37,612 nt of DNA from SIG603 sp964370635 (GTDB taxonomy: Bacteria; Bacillota; Clostridia; Oscillospirales; Acutalibacteraceae), in assembly GCA_964370635.1 (NCBI GenBank), contig CAYJJU010000021.1:1-37612 (forward strand). The letters run 5' to 3'. The position numbers were made by a program, and so were the translations under genes. Below, one piece after another: positions 7,551 through 14,899 of the stretch; positions within the stretch are counted from its first letter, which is position 1; every line of letters begins with the position of its first letter. The notes beneath the pieces are model-generated. The model had not been told where the DNA came from. It did not search any database and was given only the letters and a program-made list of their open reading frames with translations.

Positions 7551-8681
7551 ACTGCAAGTGCTTTTTACACTTGTTACTTTTCCTTTTTCAACATAAAACT
7601 TTTTTCCATCTTTCAAAAGATTTACGCTTTCTTCATTACAACAGCTAATAAAAATTTGTCTTTTCTTTAAATGATTTAAAATATAATTTTGCCTAAAATT
7701 ATCAAGTTCACTCATTACATCGTCGAGCAAAATTAAAGGAGCTTCGCCAATATTTTTTTCTAAAACATCGGCTTCACCTAGTTTAAGGGCTAAAACTGCA
7801 CTTCTTTGCTGTCCCTGCGAGCCATAAGTTCTTGCTAAAAAATCATTAATAAATATATTAATATCGTCCCTATGAGGCCCTATATTTGTGATGCACTGTT
7901 TTATGTCTGCCTGTCTTGATTTTTTTACGCTATTATAATAATGCTTTTCTATTTCCACTTCATCTTGAGAAAAATCTTTATTAATTCCAAGTGGAAAATA
8001 ATTTATACTTAAATTTTCTTTAAGTTTTGATATTCCCTTATATATTTTTAAGACAAACGGCGATAAAGATTTTATATATTTCATGCGCCTTTTAATTATT
8101 TCCATGCCATATTTAATTAAATATTCGTCCCACACATCTAAACTGCTTTGTAGCGAAGGATTTTTAATTATCTCCTTTAATAAGGCATTTCTTTGTCCTA
8201 AAGTCCTATTGTATCTATATAAAATTTTTGTATAAGACGGGTTTATTTGGCATATTGCGCCGTCTATAAAATTTCTTCTTTTTGACGGGCCGTCTTTAAT
8301 AAGACTTAAATGCTCAGGCGAAAACACTACTGCGCAAATTTTTCCAACAAGAGCCGAGCCTGTTTTTTTTTCAATACCATTTATAACAGAATTTCTTTTG
8401 CCTTTTTCAATGTTTAAAACTGCCCACTGCTCTCGCTCTTCACTTATAAAATTTGCCTTAAGGCTTGCTTTTTTAAGGCTTTTACCGTCTTCAAGCTTTA
8501 TAAGTTCAAAATCCTTATTTCCCCTAAAAGAATGTCCTCCGGTAAAAAGCCAAAATGCCTCAAGTAGATTTGTTTTACCCTGTGCATTATTCCCGTAAAT
8601 TATGTTTATTCCGTCTGATACTTCTATCTGACAATTTTCTAAATTTCTGAAATTTTCTAATTTAATTTTACTTATATACAT
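7536..8681 (-). CDS. recF: RecF, DNA replication and repair ATPase
   Basis: RecF is an SMC/ABC-like ATPase that loads RecA at single-strand gaps together with RecO and RecR. Walker A is GNNAQGKT (30-37). The ABC signature is in GSQGQQRS and Walker B in LILLDDVMSELD near the C-terminus. The length of 381 aa is normal, slightly above the common 360-370. The ATG at 8681 starts five bases after the yaaA stop, indicating a dnaN-yaaA-recF operon. The last residues (STCSEEFR) are encoded within a dispersed repeat, so the native C-terminus may have been altered by its insertion. Confidence 0.96.
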   Translation of the reverse strand: MYISKIKLENFRNLENCQIEVSDGINIIYGNNAQGKTNLLEAFWLFTGGHSFRGNKDFELIKLEDGKSLKKASLKANFISEEREQWAVLNIEKGKRNSVINGIEKKTGSALVGKICAVVFSPEHLSLIKDGPSKRRNFIDGAICQINPSYTKILYRYNRTLGQRNALLKEIIKNPSLQSSLDVWDEYLIKYGMEIIKRRMKYIKSLSPFVLKIYKGISKLKENLSINYFPLGINKDFSQDEVEIEKHYYNSVKKSRQADIKQCITNIGPHRDDINIFINDFLARTYGSQGQQRSAVLALKLGEADVLEKNIGEAPLILLDDVMSELDNFRQNYILNHLKKRQIFISCCNEESVNLLKDGKKFYVEKGKVTSVKSTCSEEFR

Positions 8682-8686
8682 AAAAA

Positions 8687-8908
8687 TCAGTCTGCTTTTA
8701 CAATTAAAGCACAGGTTTGTCCCCTAATTTCAAAAACATCGCCATCTCTCATTTTTTTTCCACGCATCGTACAAACCTCTCCATTTACTTTAACAAGACC
8801 CATTTGCACAATTTGTTTTGCAATTCCACCTGTCATTACAGCGCCTGAAAGCTTTAGCATATTATCAAGCCTTATAAATTCGGTGTTAATTATAACTTTA
8901 TCGTCCAT
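8687..8908 (-). CDS. yaaA: S4-domain RNA-binding protein YaaA/RlbA
   Basis: This 73-aa protein is a single S4 RNA-binding fold: RLDNMLKLSG, then GGIAKQIVQMGLVKVNGEV, then GKKMRDGD. The family lies between dnaN and recF in most Firmicutes. It is thought to bind structured RNA, possibly during ribosome assembly. The ATG at 8908 is ten bases after the dnaN stop, and only a weak GGTGA-type ribosome site precedes it, suggesting translational coupling with dnaN. Confidence 0.92.
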   Translation of the reverse strand: MDDKVIINTEFIRLDNMLKLSGAVMTGGIAKQIVQMGLVKVNGEVCTMRGKKMRDGDVFEIRGQTCALIVKAD

Positions 8909-8918
8909 CTATTCACCA

Positions 8919-10007
8919 TTATAACCTAACCGGAAGCACTAAAAATGTAAAATCTTGGCCTACTTTTGGTTTTATAACCATTGGACTTAATGAACCATTA
9001 AGTAAAATTTCAACCTCATCACACTCACAGTTTTTAAGCGCATCGAGTAAATATTTATTATTAAATCCAATCTCGATTTTACTTCCGTTTATTTCACATT
9101 CCACTTCATCGGTTGCGCGTCCCAAGGCAGTTGTACAAAACATGTGTATATTATTGTCTTCAAACACGCATTTTACAGGGCTTTTTAGCCTTTCAGAAAT
9201 AAGAAGCGAAACACGCTCCGTGCTTTCTATAAATTTTCTTGTATTTACAAAAACGCTTGCCGTATGAGTTTTTGGTATAGCGGCATTGTAATCCAAAAAT
9301 TCACCCTCTAAAACAGGGGAAATTATTGTGTAATTTCTTATTTTGAACATTATAAGTCTTCTTGATGAAAAAATTTCCACATTGTCGTCTTCACAAAGCT
9401 TTAAAATTTCATTTAAAGTCTTACCGGGAACGACAAAACTTGTGTTTTCTTCACATTTTACTTTTTCTGTCCTCACAGCAAGTCTATAGCCGTCTACCGA
9501 AACAAGGTCAAATATGCCTTCGTTTATTACAAACAAGCTGCCTTGATGTATGGGTTTTGTGTCGCTTTCAGACACGGCAAATATAGTTTGCCTTATCATG
9601 CTTTGTAAAATTTCGCCCTCAAGGGTTATTTTATTCATGTTTTCAATTTCAGGCAAATCAGGGAATTCTTCAGGGTCTATTCCGACTATATTAAAATTAC
9701 TGTTTCCGCTTTTAATATTTGCCATGTTTTTATCGTTTACAAAAATATCAATTTGTTCAGACGGAGATTTCCTAACTATTTCTAAAAATAGCTTTGCATT
9801 TAAAACCGTTGTTCCTTCTTCTGAAATATCCGCAAGGACATTAACTTGCATTACAAGTTCTAAATCATAAGCTGTAAGAGTTATCATGTCTTTTTTTGCC
9901 ACTATGAGTATACCCTCTAAAGAAGGAATAGAAGTTTTTGTTGAAACGGCTCTTTGAATATTTGAAAGAGCTTCGCTTAGTATTTTTTTGTGTATAGTAA
10001 ATTTCAT
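8919..10007 (-). CDS. dnaN: DNA polymerase III subunit beta (sliding clamp)
   Basis: This 362-aa protein is the processivity clamp that encircles DNA and tethers polymerase, MutS and other partners through their clamp-binding peptides. It begins MKFTIHKKILSEAL, shows the three-domain beta-clamp pattern, and ends in LPVRL, the characteristic C-terminus of the family that lines the protein-binding pocket. The ATG at 10007 has GGAG about 11 bases upstream. The gene follows dnaA after a 304-bp gap that I interpret as the origin of replication. Confidence 0.97.
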   Translation of the reverse strand: MKFTIHKKILSEALSNIQRAVSTKTSIPSLEGILIVAKKDMITLTAYDLELVMQVNVLADISEEGTTVLNAKLFLEIVRKSPSEQIDIFVNDKNMANIKSGNSNFNIVGIDPEEFPDLPEIENMNKITLEGEILQSMIRQTIFAVSESDTKPIHQGSLFVINEGIFDLVSVDGYRLAVRTEKVKCEENTSFVVPGKTLNEILKLCEDDNVEIFSSRRLIMFKIRNYTIISPVLEGEFLDYNAAIPKTHTASVFVNTRKFIESTERVSLLISERLKSPVKCVFEDNNIHMFCTTALGRATDEVECEINGSKIEIGFNNKYLLDALKNCECDEVEILLNGSLSPMVIKPKVGQDFTFLVLPVRL

Positions 10008-10090
10008 ATATTATGGTACTCCATTTCATTATAAAATATTTTAAACATTTGTAAAAAGGTAAAACAGTGGTACTTGAAGAATAAATGCTT

Positions 10091-10147
10091 AAAATATTTA
10101 TTATATAATTATATTAATTTAGCAGTAGTAGTAGGGGCTGTGAATTT
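10091..10147 (-). other. putative basal unwinding element: AT-rich DUE, DnaA-trios, GC clamp, DnaA box
   Basis: On the plus strand the order is pure A/T DNA (10091-10119), then TAG CAG TAG TAG TAG (10120-10134), GGGC (10135-10138), and TGTGAATTT (10139-10147), a 6/9 match to the complement of the DnaA box. Read on the dnaA coding strand this gives box - GCCC - CTA triplets - A/T DNA. That is the established DnaA-trio arrangement in which DnaA, anchored at the box, extends onto the single strand to melt DNA. Confidence 0.65.
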
Positions 10148-10159
10148 GTTTAAAGTTTC

Positions 10160-10181
10160 AAAAAAGCCATATTCTATATGG
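10160..10181 (-). terminator. possible dnaA terminator hairpin inside the origin region
   Basis: CCATAT (10167-10172) and ATATGG (10176-10181) form a short stem with a three-base loop. On the minus strand the stem is followed by CTTTTTTG, the layout of a weak intrinsic terminator behind dnaA. Confidence 0.4.
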
Positions 10182-10211
10182 TAAAAAGCCCTGTAAGTTT
10201 TCAATATTTTT

Positions 10212-10302
10212 TGTGGACTAAATGTTTATGATGTTGAAAAGCTAAAGTTATAAACATATGTGTTGAAAAGTGAAATGTTGAAAACTAAAGGTTTGTTGAA
10301 AA
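10212..10302 (+). repeat. array of DnaA-box-like 9-mers (TGTTGAAAA x4)
   Basis: TGTTGAAAA occurs exactly four times on the plus strand: 10232-10240, 10261-10269, 10276-10284 and 10294-10302. A TGTGGACTA lies at 10212-10220. The complement, TTTTCAACA, matches the consensus DnaA box TTATCCACA at 7 of 9 positions. All copies share one orientation, just behind dnaA and next to the trio element. I infer low-affinity or lineage-specific DnaA sites. Confidence 0.6.
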
Positions 10303-10311
10303 TATTTTCCG

Positions 10312-11619
10312 CTATTTTACCTTAACATTTTTAATAATGTCACTTATTCCAGCCTTTAAGGTTGGGTCTTTTTTGACCTTTCTTTCTACTTTTTGTATGG
10401 CGTAAACCACTGTTGAGTGGTCACGGCCTAAAATTTCTCCAATTTCTTTTACCGTAATTTGAGTTACTTCACGTATAATGTAGCTGCAAATTTGTCTGGC
10501 ATTAGACACTTTAGAGTTTTGTTTTGGCGACAAAATGTCTTCTTTTGTGCAAGAATATGCCTTTGAAACGAAGTCTATAATTTTTTCTACTGTAACAGGT
10601 GTTGGCTCTTCGTCGCTAAAAATATCGCTTATTGCATTTTGAGCCGTGCCAATTCCTGGATTTTTACCGTCTAAAAGCTGGTATGCTTTTATTTTTTTGA
10701 CAACTCCTTCAAGCTGTCTTATATTACTTTTTATTTTATTTGCAATATATTCGCAAACAGAATCAGGTAAATCCATGTCAAGTATTGAGGCTTTTCTTTT
10801 AATAATTGCAATTCTTGTTTCGTAATCGGGTGGTTGAATGTCTGCAGTAAGTCCTTGTTGAAATCTTGTTTTAAGCCTATCTTCTAAAGTAGCAATGTCT
10901 TTTGCAGGTCTATCAGATGTTAAGATTATTTGTTTTCTTGATTCATAAAGAGTGTTAAATGTATGGAAAAATTCTTCTTGAGTACTTTCTCTACCTGCTA
11001 TAAACTGGATATCGTCCATTAAAAGAACATCTGCTTTTCTATATTTTTCTTTAAAAGCAAGAGTGGTGCCTCTACCTATGGCTTCAATAAGCTCGTTTGT
11101 AAATTCATCACCTTTTACATATACTATAACCTTATTAGGGTATTTCTTTTCAATTTCGGCAGATATCGCATTTAATAGATGGGTTTTTCCAAGCCCTGAG
11201 TTTCCATAAATAAAAAGAGGGTTATAAACCTCGGCCGGTCTTTCCGCAACGGCAACACAGGCCGCATGGGCAAATTTATTTGAACTGCCTACTATAAAGG
11301 TATTAAAAGTTAAATCATAATGCTCAGACGCAGATTTTTTCTTTTTATTTTCCTCTTCAACAATTTCCTCATGAACACAAATTCTATATTCAATTGTTCC
11401 TCCGAAAACCTCTTGGAAAGCATCATTTAAAAGTTCTGTATAGCATCTTTGTATGGTTTGCTTGTGAAATCTATTAGGTGCCTCTATTACGGCAACGCCT
11501 TGTTCAAAATCTAAAGAAAGAGGCACTAGGTCCTTAAACCATGTTGTGTATGCTATGTCGGTTATTCTTAATTTGCAGTGCTTACAAATTAAATCCCATG
11601 CTTGAGAAAAAGATTCCAT
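10312..11619 (-). CDS. dnaA: chromosomal replication initiator protein DnaA
   Basis: DnaA is the AAA+ initiator that binds DnaA boxes and melts the origin. Domain I is residues 1-85 or so, followed by a short Lys/Glu-rich linker. The Walker A motif is GNSGLGKTH (139-147), Walker B is LLMDDIQF, and the domain IV helix-turn-helix carries the signature GRDHSTVVYA near the C-terminus. I chose the ATG at 11619 (435 aa, MESFSQAW), with GGAG seven bases upstream. A longer in-frame reading from 11718 would place the predicted promoter inside the gene and adds residues unlike any DnaA. It stands alone between rpmH (divergent) and dnaN. Confidence 0.98.
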   Translation of the reverse strand: MESFSQAWDLICKHCKLRITDIAYTTWFKDLVPLSLDFEQGVAVIEAPNRFHKQTIQRCYTELLNDAFQEVFGGTIEYRICVHEEIVEEENKKKKSASEHYDLTFNTFIVGSSNKFAHAACVAVAERPAEVYNPLFIYGNSGLGKTHLLNAISAEIEKKYPNKVIVYVKGDEFTNELIEAIGRGTTLAFKEKYRKADVLLMDDIQFIAGRESTQEEFFHTFNTLYESRKQIILTSDRPAKDIATLEDRLKTRFQQGLTADIQPPDYETRIAIIKRKASILDMDLPDSVCEYIANKIKSNIRQLEGVVKKIKAYQLLDGKNPGIGTAQNAISDIFSDEEPTPVTVEKIIDFVSKAYSCTKEDILSPKQNSKVSNARQICSYIIREVTQITVKEIGEILGRDHSTVVYAIQKVERKVKKDPTLKAGISDIIKNVKVK

Positions 11620-11689
11620 TATTACTACTCCATTTCCATATTTTCTTAATTTAGCACAAATTTTTACAGTACTTGATATATATGCATAA

Positions 11690-11718
11690 ATTATAACATA
11701 AAATCTATGTAAATTCAA
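11690..11718 (-). promoter_or_regulatory. predicted dnaA sigma-A promoter
   Basis: On the minus strand TTGAAT (11718-11713), 17 bases, then TATAAT (11695-11690). Transcription would start near 11683 and give a leader of about 64 bases to the dnaA ATG. Confidence 0.6.
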
Positions 11719-11959
11719 ATATTTACGCGAAAAATTTTTTTTTGTTGTTATTTTGCAAAAACTTGGTTTTAATATTCTAAATTAGAGTATTAAAATGCAA
11801 AAAATGATATATAATCAAAGAAATAATTAAAATCACACTATATAGTATGAGTTTAAAGAGTAGTCACAAATTATTCGATATAAATTATTGCAAAAAGCAA
11901 AATTAAAGGGTAATTTTTAATAAAATCAAAATATATTTCATATTTTACTAAATTTATTG

Positions 11960-11989
11960 TTGACATAAGTATAGTATTTAAGTTATAAT
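11960..11989 (+). promoter_or_regulatory. strong predicted rpmH promoter
   Basis: Perfect TTGACA (11960-11965), an 18-base spacer, then perfect TATAAT (11984-11989). The start would lie about 35 bases before the rpmH ATG, whose ribosome site is AAAGGAGGG. Confidence 0.8.
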
Positions 11990-12029
11990 TCTAACTTGTA
12001 AGGAAATGTCCCGAAAGGAGGGTTTTAAT

Positions 12030-12164
12030 ATGCTGAGAACCTATCAGCCTAAGAAGCTCCATAGAAAGAAAGAGCATGGTTTTAGAAAAAGAATGGCAGA
12101 TAAAAACGGCCGTAAAGTATTAGCACGCCGTAGAGCAAAAGGAAGAGCACGCTTATCTTACTGA
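12030..12164 (+). CDS. rpmH: 50S ribosomal protein L34
   Basis: This 44-aa, highly basic protein reads MLRTYQPKKLHRKKEHGFRK at its start and ends in GRARLSY, the unmistakable L34 pattern. The strong AAAGGAGGG ribosome site lies five to ten bases before the ATG at 12030. It is the first gene of the rpmH-rnpA-yidD-yidC-jag run and has a consensus sigma-A promoter. Confidence 0.98.
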   Translation: MLRTYQPKKLHRKKEHGFRKRMADKNGRKVLARRRAKGRARLSY

Positions 12165-12174
12165 TAAATGCCTC

Positions 12175-12207
12175 AAGGTCACCAAAGCGTGGCCTTTCTT
12201 TGTTTTG
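12175..12207 (+). terminator. attenuator-like hairpin between rpmH and rnpA
   Basis: AAGGTCAC (12175-12182) pairs with GTGGCCTT (12189-12196), with one T-G wobble, around CAAAGC, followed by TCTTTGTTTT. A partial terminator here would explain far more L34 than RNase P protein from one transcript. Confidence 0.6.
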
Positions 12208-12238
12208 ACATTTTATTTGTTTAGGAGTTATTTTAGTT

Positions 12239-12577
12239 ATGAGAAACATAAATAGTTTATGCCAAAACAAAGATTATAAAAGGTTATATTTAAAAGGTAA
12301 AAGCATAGTGTGTAGACAGTATGTCTTATATATTATGAAAAATAGGACTAATAATATAAGATTTGGTATGACTACTTCTAAAAAAATAGGAAATGCCGTT
12401 AAAAGAAACCGTAGTAGAAGAATTATGAGGGAAGCCTTTTTAAGTCTTTTACCACATTTAAAAAGGGGTTATGACATAGTGCTAGTAGCAAGAGGAAGAA
12501 CCCCTTATTTAAAGAGTGATGATATTTTATCAGAGCTTAAAAAAAATTTTATTAAACTTAAAATTTTAGAGGAATAG
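12239..12577 (+). CDS. rnpA: ribonuclease P protein component
   Basis: This 112-aa basic protein is the cofactor of the RNase P ribozyme that trims the 5' ends of pre-tRNAs. The diagnostic RNR motif is in NAVKRNRSRRIMREAF (about 59-74). Length and position right after rpmH are canonical. The ATG at 12239 has AGGAG about 12 bases upstream. Its stop lies three bases before the yidD ATG. Confidence 0.97.
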   Translation: MRNINSLCQNKDYKRLYLKGKSIVCRQYVLYIMKNRTNNIRFGMTTSKKIGNAVKRNRSRRIMREAFLSLLPHLKRGYDIVLVARGRTPYLKSDDILSELKKNFIKLKILEE

Positions 12578-12580
12578 GAT

Positions 12581-12808
12581 ATGAAGACTGTATTTATTTT
12601 ATTAATTAAATTTTACAGAAAACATTTGTCAAGCAAAAAAGCCTATTCTTCTTGTAAATATATGCCCACTTGTTCGGAGTATGGTCTTACTGCGATAGAG
12701 CGCTTTGGCGCATTCAAAGGTGGATTTATGACACTTTGGAGGATACTTAGATGTAATCCTTTTTCAAAAGGCGGTTATGATCCTGTACCCGATAAAAAAA
12801 CCTCTTAA
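12581..12808 (+). CDS. yidD: membrane protein insertion efficiency factor YidD
   Basis: This 75-aa protein has the family signature CKYMPTCSEYGLTAIERFGA followed by RCNPFSKGGYDPVP. YidD is a small membrane-associated protein that aids YidC-dependent insertion. It is tightly packed between rnpA and yidC, with GAGG nine bases before the ATG. Confidence 0.97.
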   Translation: MKTVFILLIKFYRKHLSSKKAYSSCKYMPTCSEYGLTAIERFGAFKGGFMTLWRILRCNPFSKGGYDPVPDKKTS

Positions 12809-12822
12809 AGGAGATATGAGTT

Positions 12823-13878
12823 TTGGATATTTTTAATTTTTTTGGCAGCATACTGGGTTATTTACTATGGTTTTTATACACCATATTTAATAACTACGGT
12901 ATATCTATAATAATATTTACAGTAATTGTAAAGGCGCTTTTATTCCCATTTAGCTTAAAATCTCACAGAAGTATGTCAGGACAGTCTAGGCTTTCTGAAA
13001 AACAAAAAGAGATACAAAAACGCTGTGGAAATGATAGGGCAAGATATACAAGAGAAGTACAAGAACTATATCAAAAAGAAGGTGTAACACCCGGTGGCGG
13101 TTGTCTTACATCATTAATTCCTCTACCTATAATGTTTGGTATTTTTTACTCTGTTACCTCGCCTTTAAGAAATACACTTCACATAGCAGGCGACACGGTA
13201 GACAGTGCAATAAATTATTTGGCAAGACTGCCCGGTATGGCAAGTTCAGGCCAATACATAGAGCTTCAAATTATAAGAAACTGGGATGAACTTAAGTCTT
13301 CACTTACAATGTTTACAGCAGCAGATGTTGAAAAAATTGAGTCATTTGCAGATGGATTTACCTTCCTTGGTTTAGATTTACTTTCTACTCCTCAAGGTGC
13401 GTCACTACTTTCTTTCTTATGGATAATCCCTGTATTATCTCTACTAAGCTCATGGGCAATGCAATTTTTAATCAGCAGAACATCGGCCGTAAAACAAGTC
13501 GGCTGTATGAAATATATGATGTACGGTATGGCATTCATCACCGCATATTGGGGATATATCATGCCTGCGGCGGTTGGTATTTACTGGGTATGCTCAAATG
13601 CAATTCAATGCGCACAATCTGTATTAATGGCAAAATTTTTCAGTCCTCAACACGTAGCGGCAATGAATGAGGCAAGAAAATTTGTAAGTTTGGAACTATC
13701 TGAACAAAATATAAAACCACTACCCGCAAATGTGCAAAATCAAATAGCACAAAAAATTCAATCTCAAACAGAATCTATAGCCCAAAAACAGCAAAAACAA
13801 ACTAAACAAAATACGGCAAAAAAGAAAACATCTAAGGGAAATAAAAATTCTAACAATTATTTGGGTAATAAAAAATAA
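12823..13878 (+). CDS. yidC: YidC/SpoIIIJ-type membrane protein insertase
   Basis: This Oxa1/Alb3/YidC-family insertase of 351 aa inserts and folds membrane proteins with or without SecYEG. It has the short Gram-positive architecture: an N-terminal hydrophobic segment, a basic cytoplasmic hairpin (KQKEIQKRCG...), then GGCLTSLIPLPIMFGIF and later membrane helices. A Lys/Gln-rich cytoplasmic tail ends it. The start is TTG at 12823 with GGAG nine bases upstream; an overlapping ATG at 12816 is in another frame and stops after six codons. In spore formers one YidC paralogue, SpoIIIJ, is needed for forespore development; only one copy is seen here. Confidence 0.95.
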   Translation: MDIFNFFGSILGYLLWFLYTIFNNYGISIIIFTVIVKALLFPFSLKSHRSMSGQSRLSEKQKEIQKRCGNDRARYTREVQELYQKEGVTPGGGCLTSLIPLPIMFGIFYSVTSPLRNTLHIAGDTVDSAINYLARLPGMASSGQYIELQIIRNWDELKSSLTMFTAADVEKIESFADGFTFLGLDLLSTPQGASLLSFLWIIPVLSLLSSWAMQFLISRTSAVKQVGCMKYMMYGMAFITAYWGYIMPAAVGIYWVCSNAIQCAQSVLMAKFFSPQHVAAMNEARKFVSLELSEQNIKPLPANVQNQIAQKIQSQTESIAQKQQKQTKQNTAKKKTSKGNKNSNNYLGNKK

Positions 13879-13924
13879 TTATCGGTTAGAAAACTAGTAG
13901 TTAAACTTATAAGGAGGTTTAAAA

Positions 13925-14785
13925 ATGGCAGTAAAAGAATTAATCGCAACAGGCGACAGTGTTGAAATTGCACTGGAAAATGCATGCAAAGAGCTTGGAA
14001 TAAATACAGCTGATGCACAGTATGAAATATTAGAATTGCCTACTAAAAAAACTTTTGGTCTTTTTGGGGGAAATCCGGCAAAAGTTAAAGTAGTAGTAAA
14101 TGAATCTGTCACAAAAGGCGCGGCAGACTATTTGAAATTAATTTTATCAAAAATGGGGCTTAATGACGTAGCTATAGAGATTGAAGAAAATGATGACAAT
14201 GCAGAATTAAATTTAAGCGGTGAAGACATAGGTTTTATAATAGGACACAGAGGAGAAACGCTGGACGCGCTTCAATATCTTGCTTCTTTAGTTGCAAACC
14301 AAAAAACAGAAAATTACTACAGAATTACGCTTGATGTGGGCGATTTTAGAGAGAAAAGAAAAGAAACTCTTGAAAGCCTTGCAAAAAGAATAGCGATAAA
14401 ATCTGTAAAAACAGGCAGAAATAATTTCTTAGAGCCTATGAATCCTTATGAAAGAAGAATAATTCATACAGCAGTTCAAGAAATTGAAGGTGCTAAATCT
14501 TGGAGCGAAGGACTTGACATGAATAGACATGTCGTTATAGGTCCGGTTGATGAGCAAAGGGCTCAAAGAAATAGGCATAGAAGCAATAATTTCAGAAATA
14601 ATGATAGAAGAAACAACCATCAAAGAAGCGGTGGCAGAAGTAATTTTAAAAATAATAATTATAACAGCGCACCAAATCCAAAAATTTCCGAAACTGCTGA
14701 GCTACCATTTAGCCCAGCACCACTAGAGCCAACAACGCTACCAAAAAAAGCGGAAGACGCTCCACTTTACGGAAGAATTAAATAA
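13925..14785 (+). CDS. jag: Jag/KhpB RNA-binding protein
   Basis: The 286-aa protein contains three modules: Jag_N (1-55, with KKTFGLFGGNPAKV), a KH domain with the GHRG loop (107-110), and an R3H domain with RxxxH (R177-H181). KhpB with KhpA is an RNA chaperone linked to cell elongation in Firmicutes. Residues from about 210 onward are an extra, unstructured Asn/Arg-rich then Pro-rich tail not present in typical Jag. GGAGG lies seven bases before the ATG. A strong terminator follows, closing the rpmH-to-jag unit. Confidence 0.95.
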   Translation: MAVKELIATGDSVEIALENACKELGINTADAQYEILELPTKKTFGLFGGNPAKVKVVVNESVTKGAADYLKLILSKMGLNDVAIEIEENDDNAELNLSGEDIGFIIGHRGETLDALQYLASLVANQKTENYYRITLDVGDFREKRKETLESLAKRIAIKSVKTGRNNFLEPMNPYERRIIHTAVQEIEGAKSWSEGLDMNRHVVIGPVDEQRAQRNRHRSNNFRNNDRRNNHQRSGGRSNFKNNNYNSAPNPKISETAELPFSPAPLEPTTLPKKAEDAPLYGRIK

Positions 14786-14793
14786 AAAACTTA

Positions 14794-14824
14794 CCCACCC
14801 TAATTTTTAGGGTGGGATTTTTAT
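14794..14824 (+). terminator. intrinsic terminator after jag
   Basis: CCCACCCTA (14794-14802) and TAGGGTGGG (14808-14816) form a perfect 9-bp stem with a five-base loop, followed by ATTTTTATTT. Confidence 0.9.
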
Positions 14825-14839
14825 TTCTCTATAGCAAAG

Positions 14840-14869
14840 GTATATTATTCTAAAAAAAAGGTAAAATAG
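14840..14869 (+). promoter_or_regulatory. candidate forespore (sigma-F/G-type) promoter for ypeB
   Basis: GTATA (14840-14844), 15 bases, then GGTAAAATAG (14860-14869). This is close to the forespore consensus GYATA and GGnRAnAHTR with one mismatch in the -10. ypeB is a forespore gene in Bacillus, so the position is sensible. Confidence 0.35.
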
Positions 14870-14899
14870 ACATAAAGATTATTTTTAACGGAGAAAAAT

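Larger units (their letters stand above)
10008..10311. other. putative chromosomal origin (oriC) between dnaA and dnaN
   Basis: This 304-bp stretch has no gene. It contains a 30-bp run of only A and T (10091-10120), TAG/CAG triplets (10120-10134), a GGGC clamp, several DnaA-box-like 9-mers, and a small hairpin. It has the same relative order as the Bacillus subtilis incC region (dnaA - boxes - GC clamp - trios - AT-rich DNA - dnaN). No perfect TTATCCACA box is visible to me here, so the local boxes would be degenerate ones. Confidence 0.75.
11620..12029. other. dnaA-rpmH intergenic region
   Basis: This 410-bp gap has no gene. It carries the divergent dnaA and rpmH promoters and a T9 tract near 11735. 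A near-perfect 29-bp palindrome lies at 11767-11795: TTTTAATATTCTAA, A, TTAGAGTATTAAAA, with one mismatch pair. TGCAAAAA occurs at 11754-11761, 11796-11803 and 11889-11896, and the palindrome ACTATATAGT at 11837-11846. I see no convincing DnaA box on either strand, which is why I place the origin on the other side of dnaA. Confidence 0.7.

Noticed and set aside
11620..11718. N-terminal extension of DnaA by 33 residues
   Set aside because: It would overlap the predicted dnaA promoter, has no ribosome site, and adds residues unlike DnaA domain I.
12082..12270. Antisense frame across rpmH
   Set aside because: Overlaps the essential, highly conserved L34 gene and the rnpA leader; no ribosome site.
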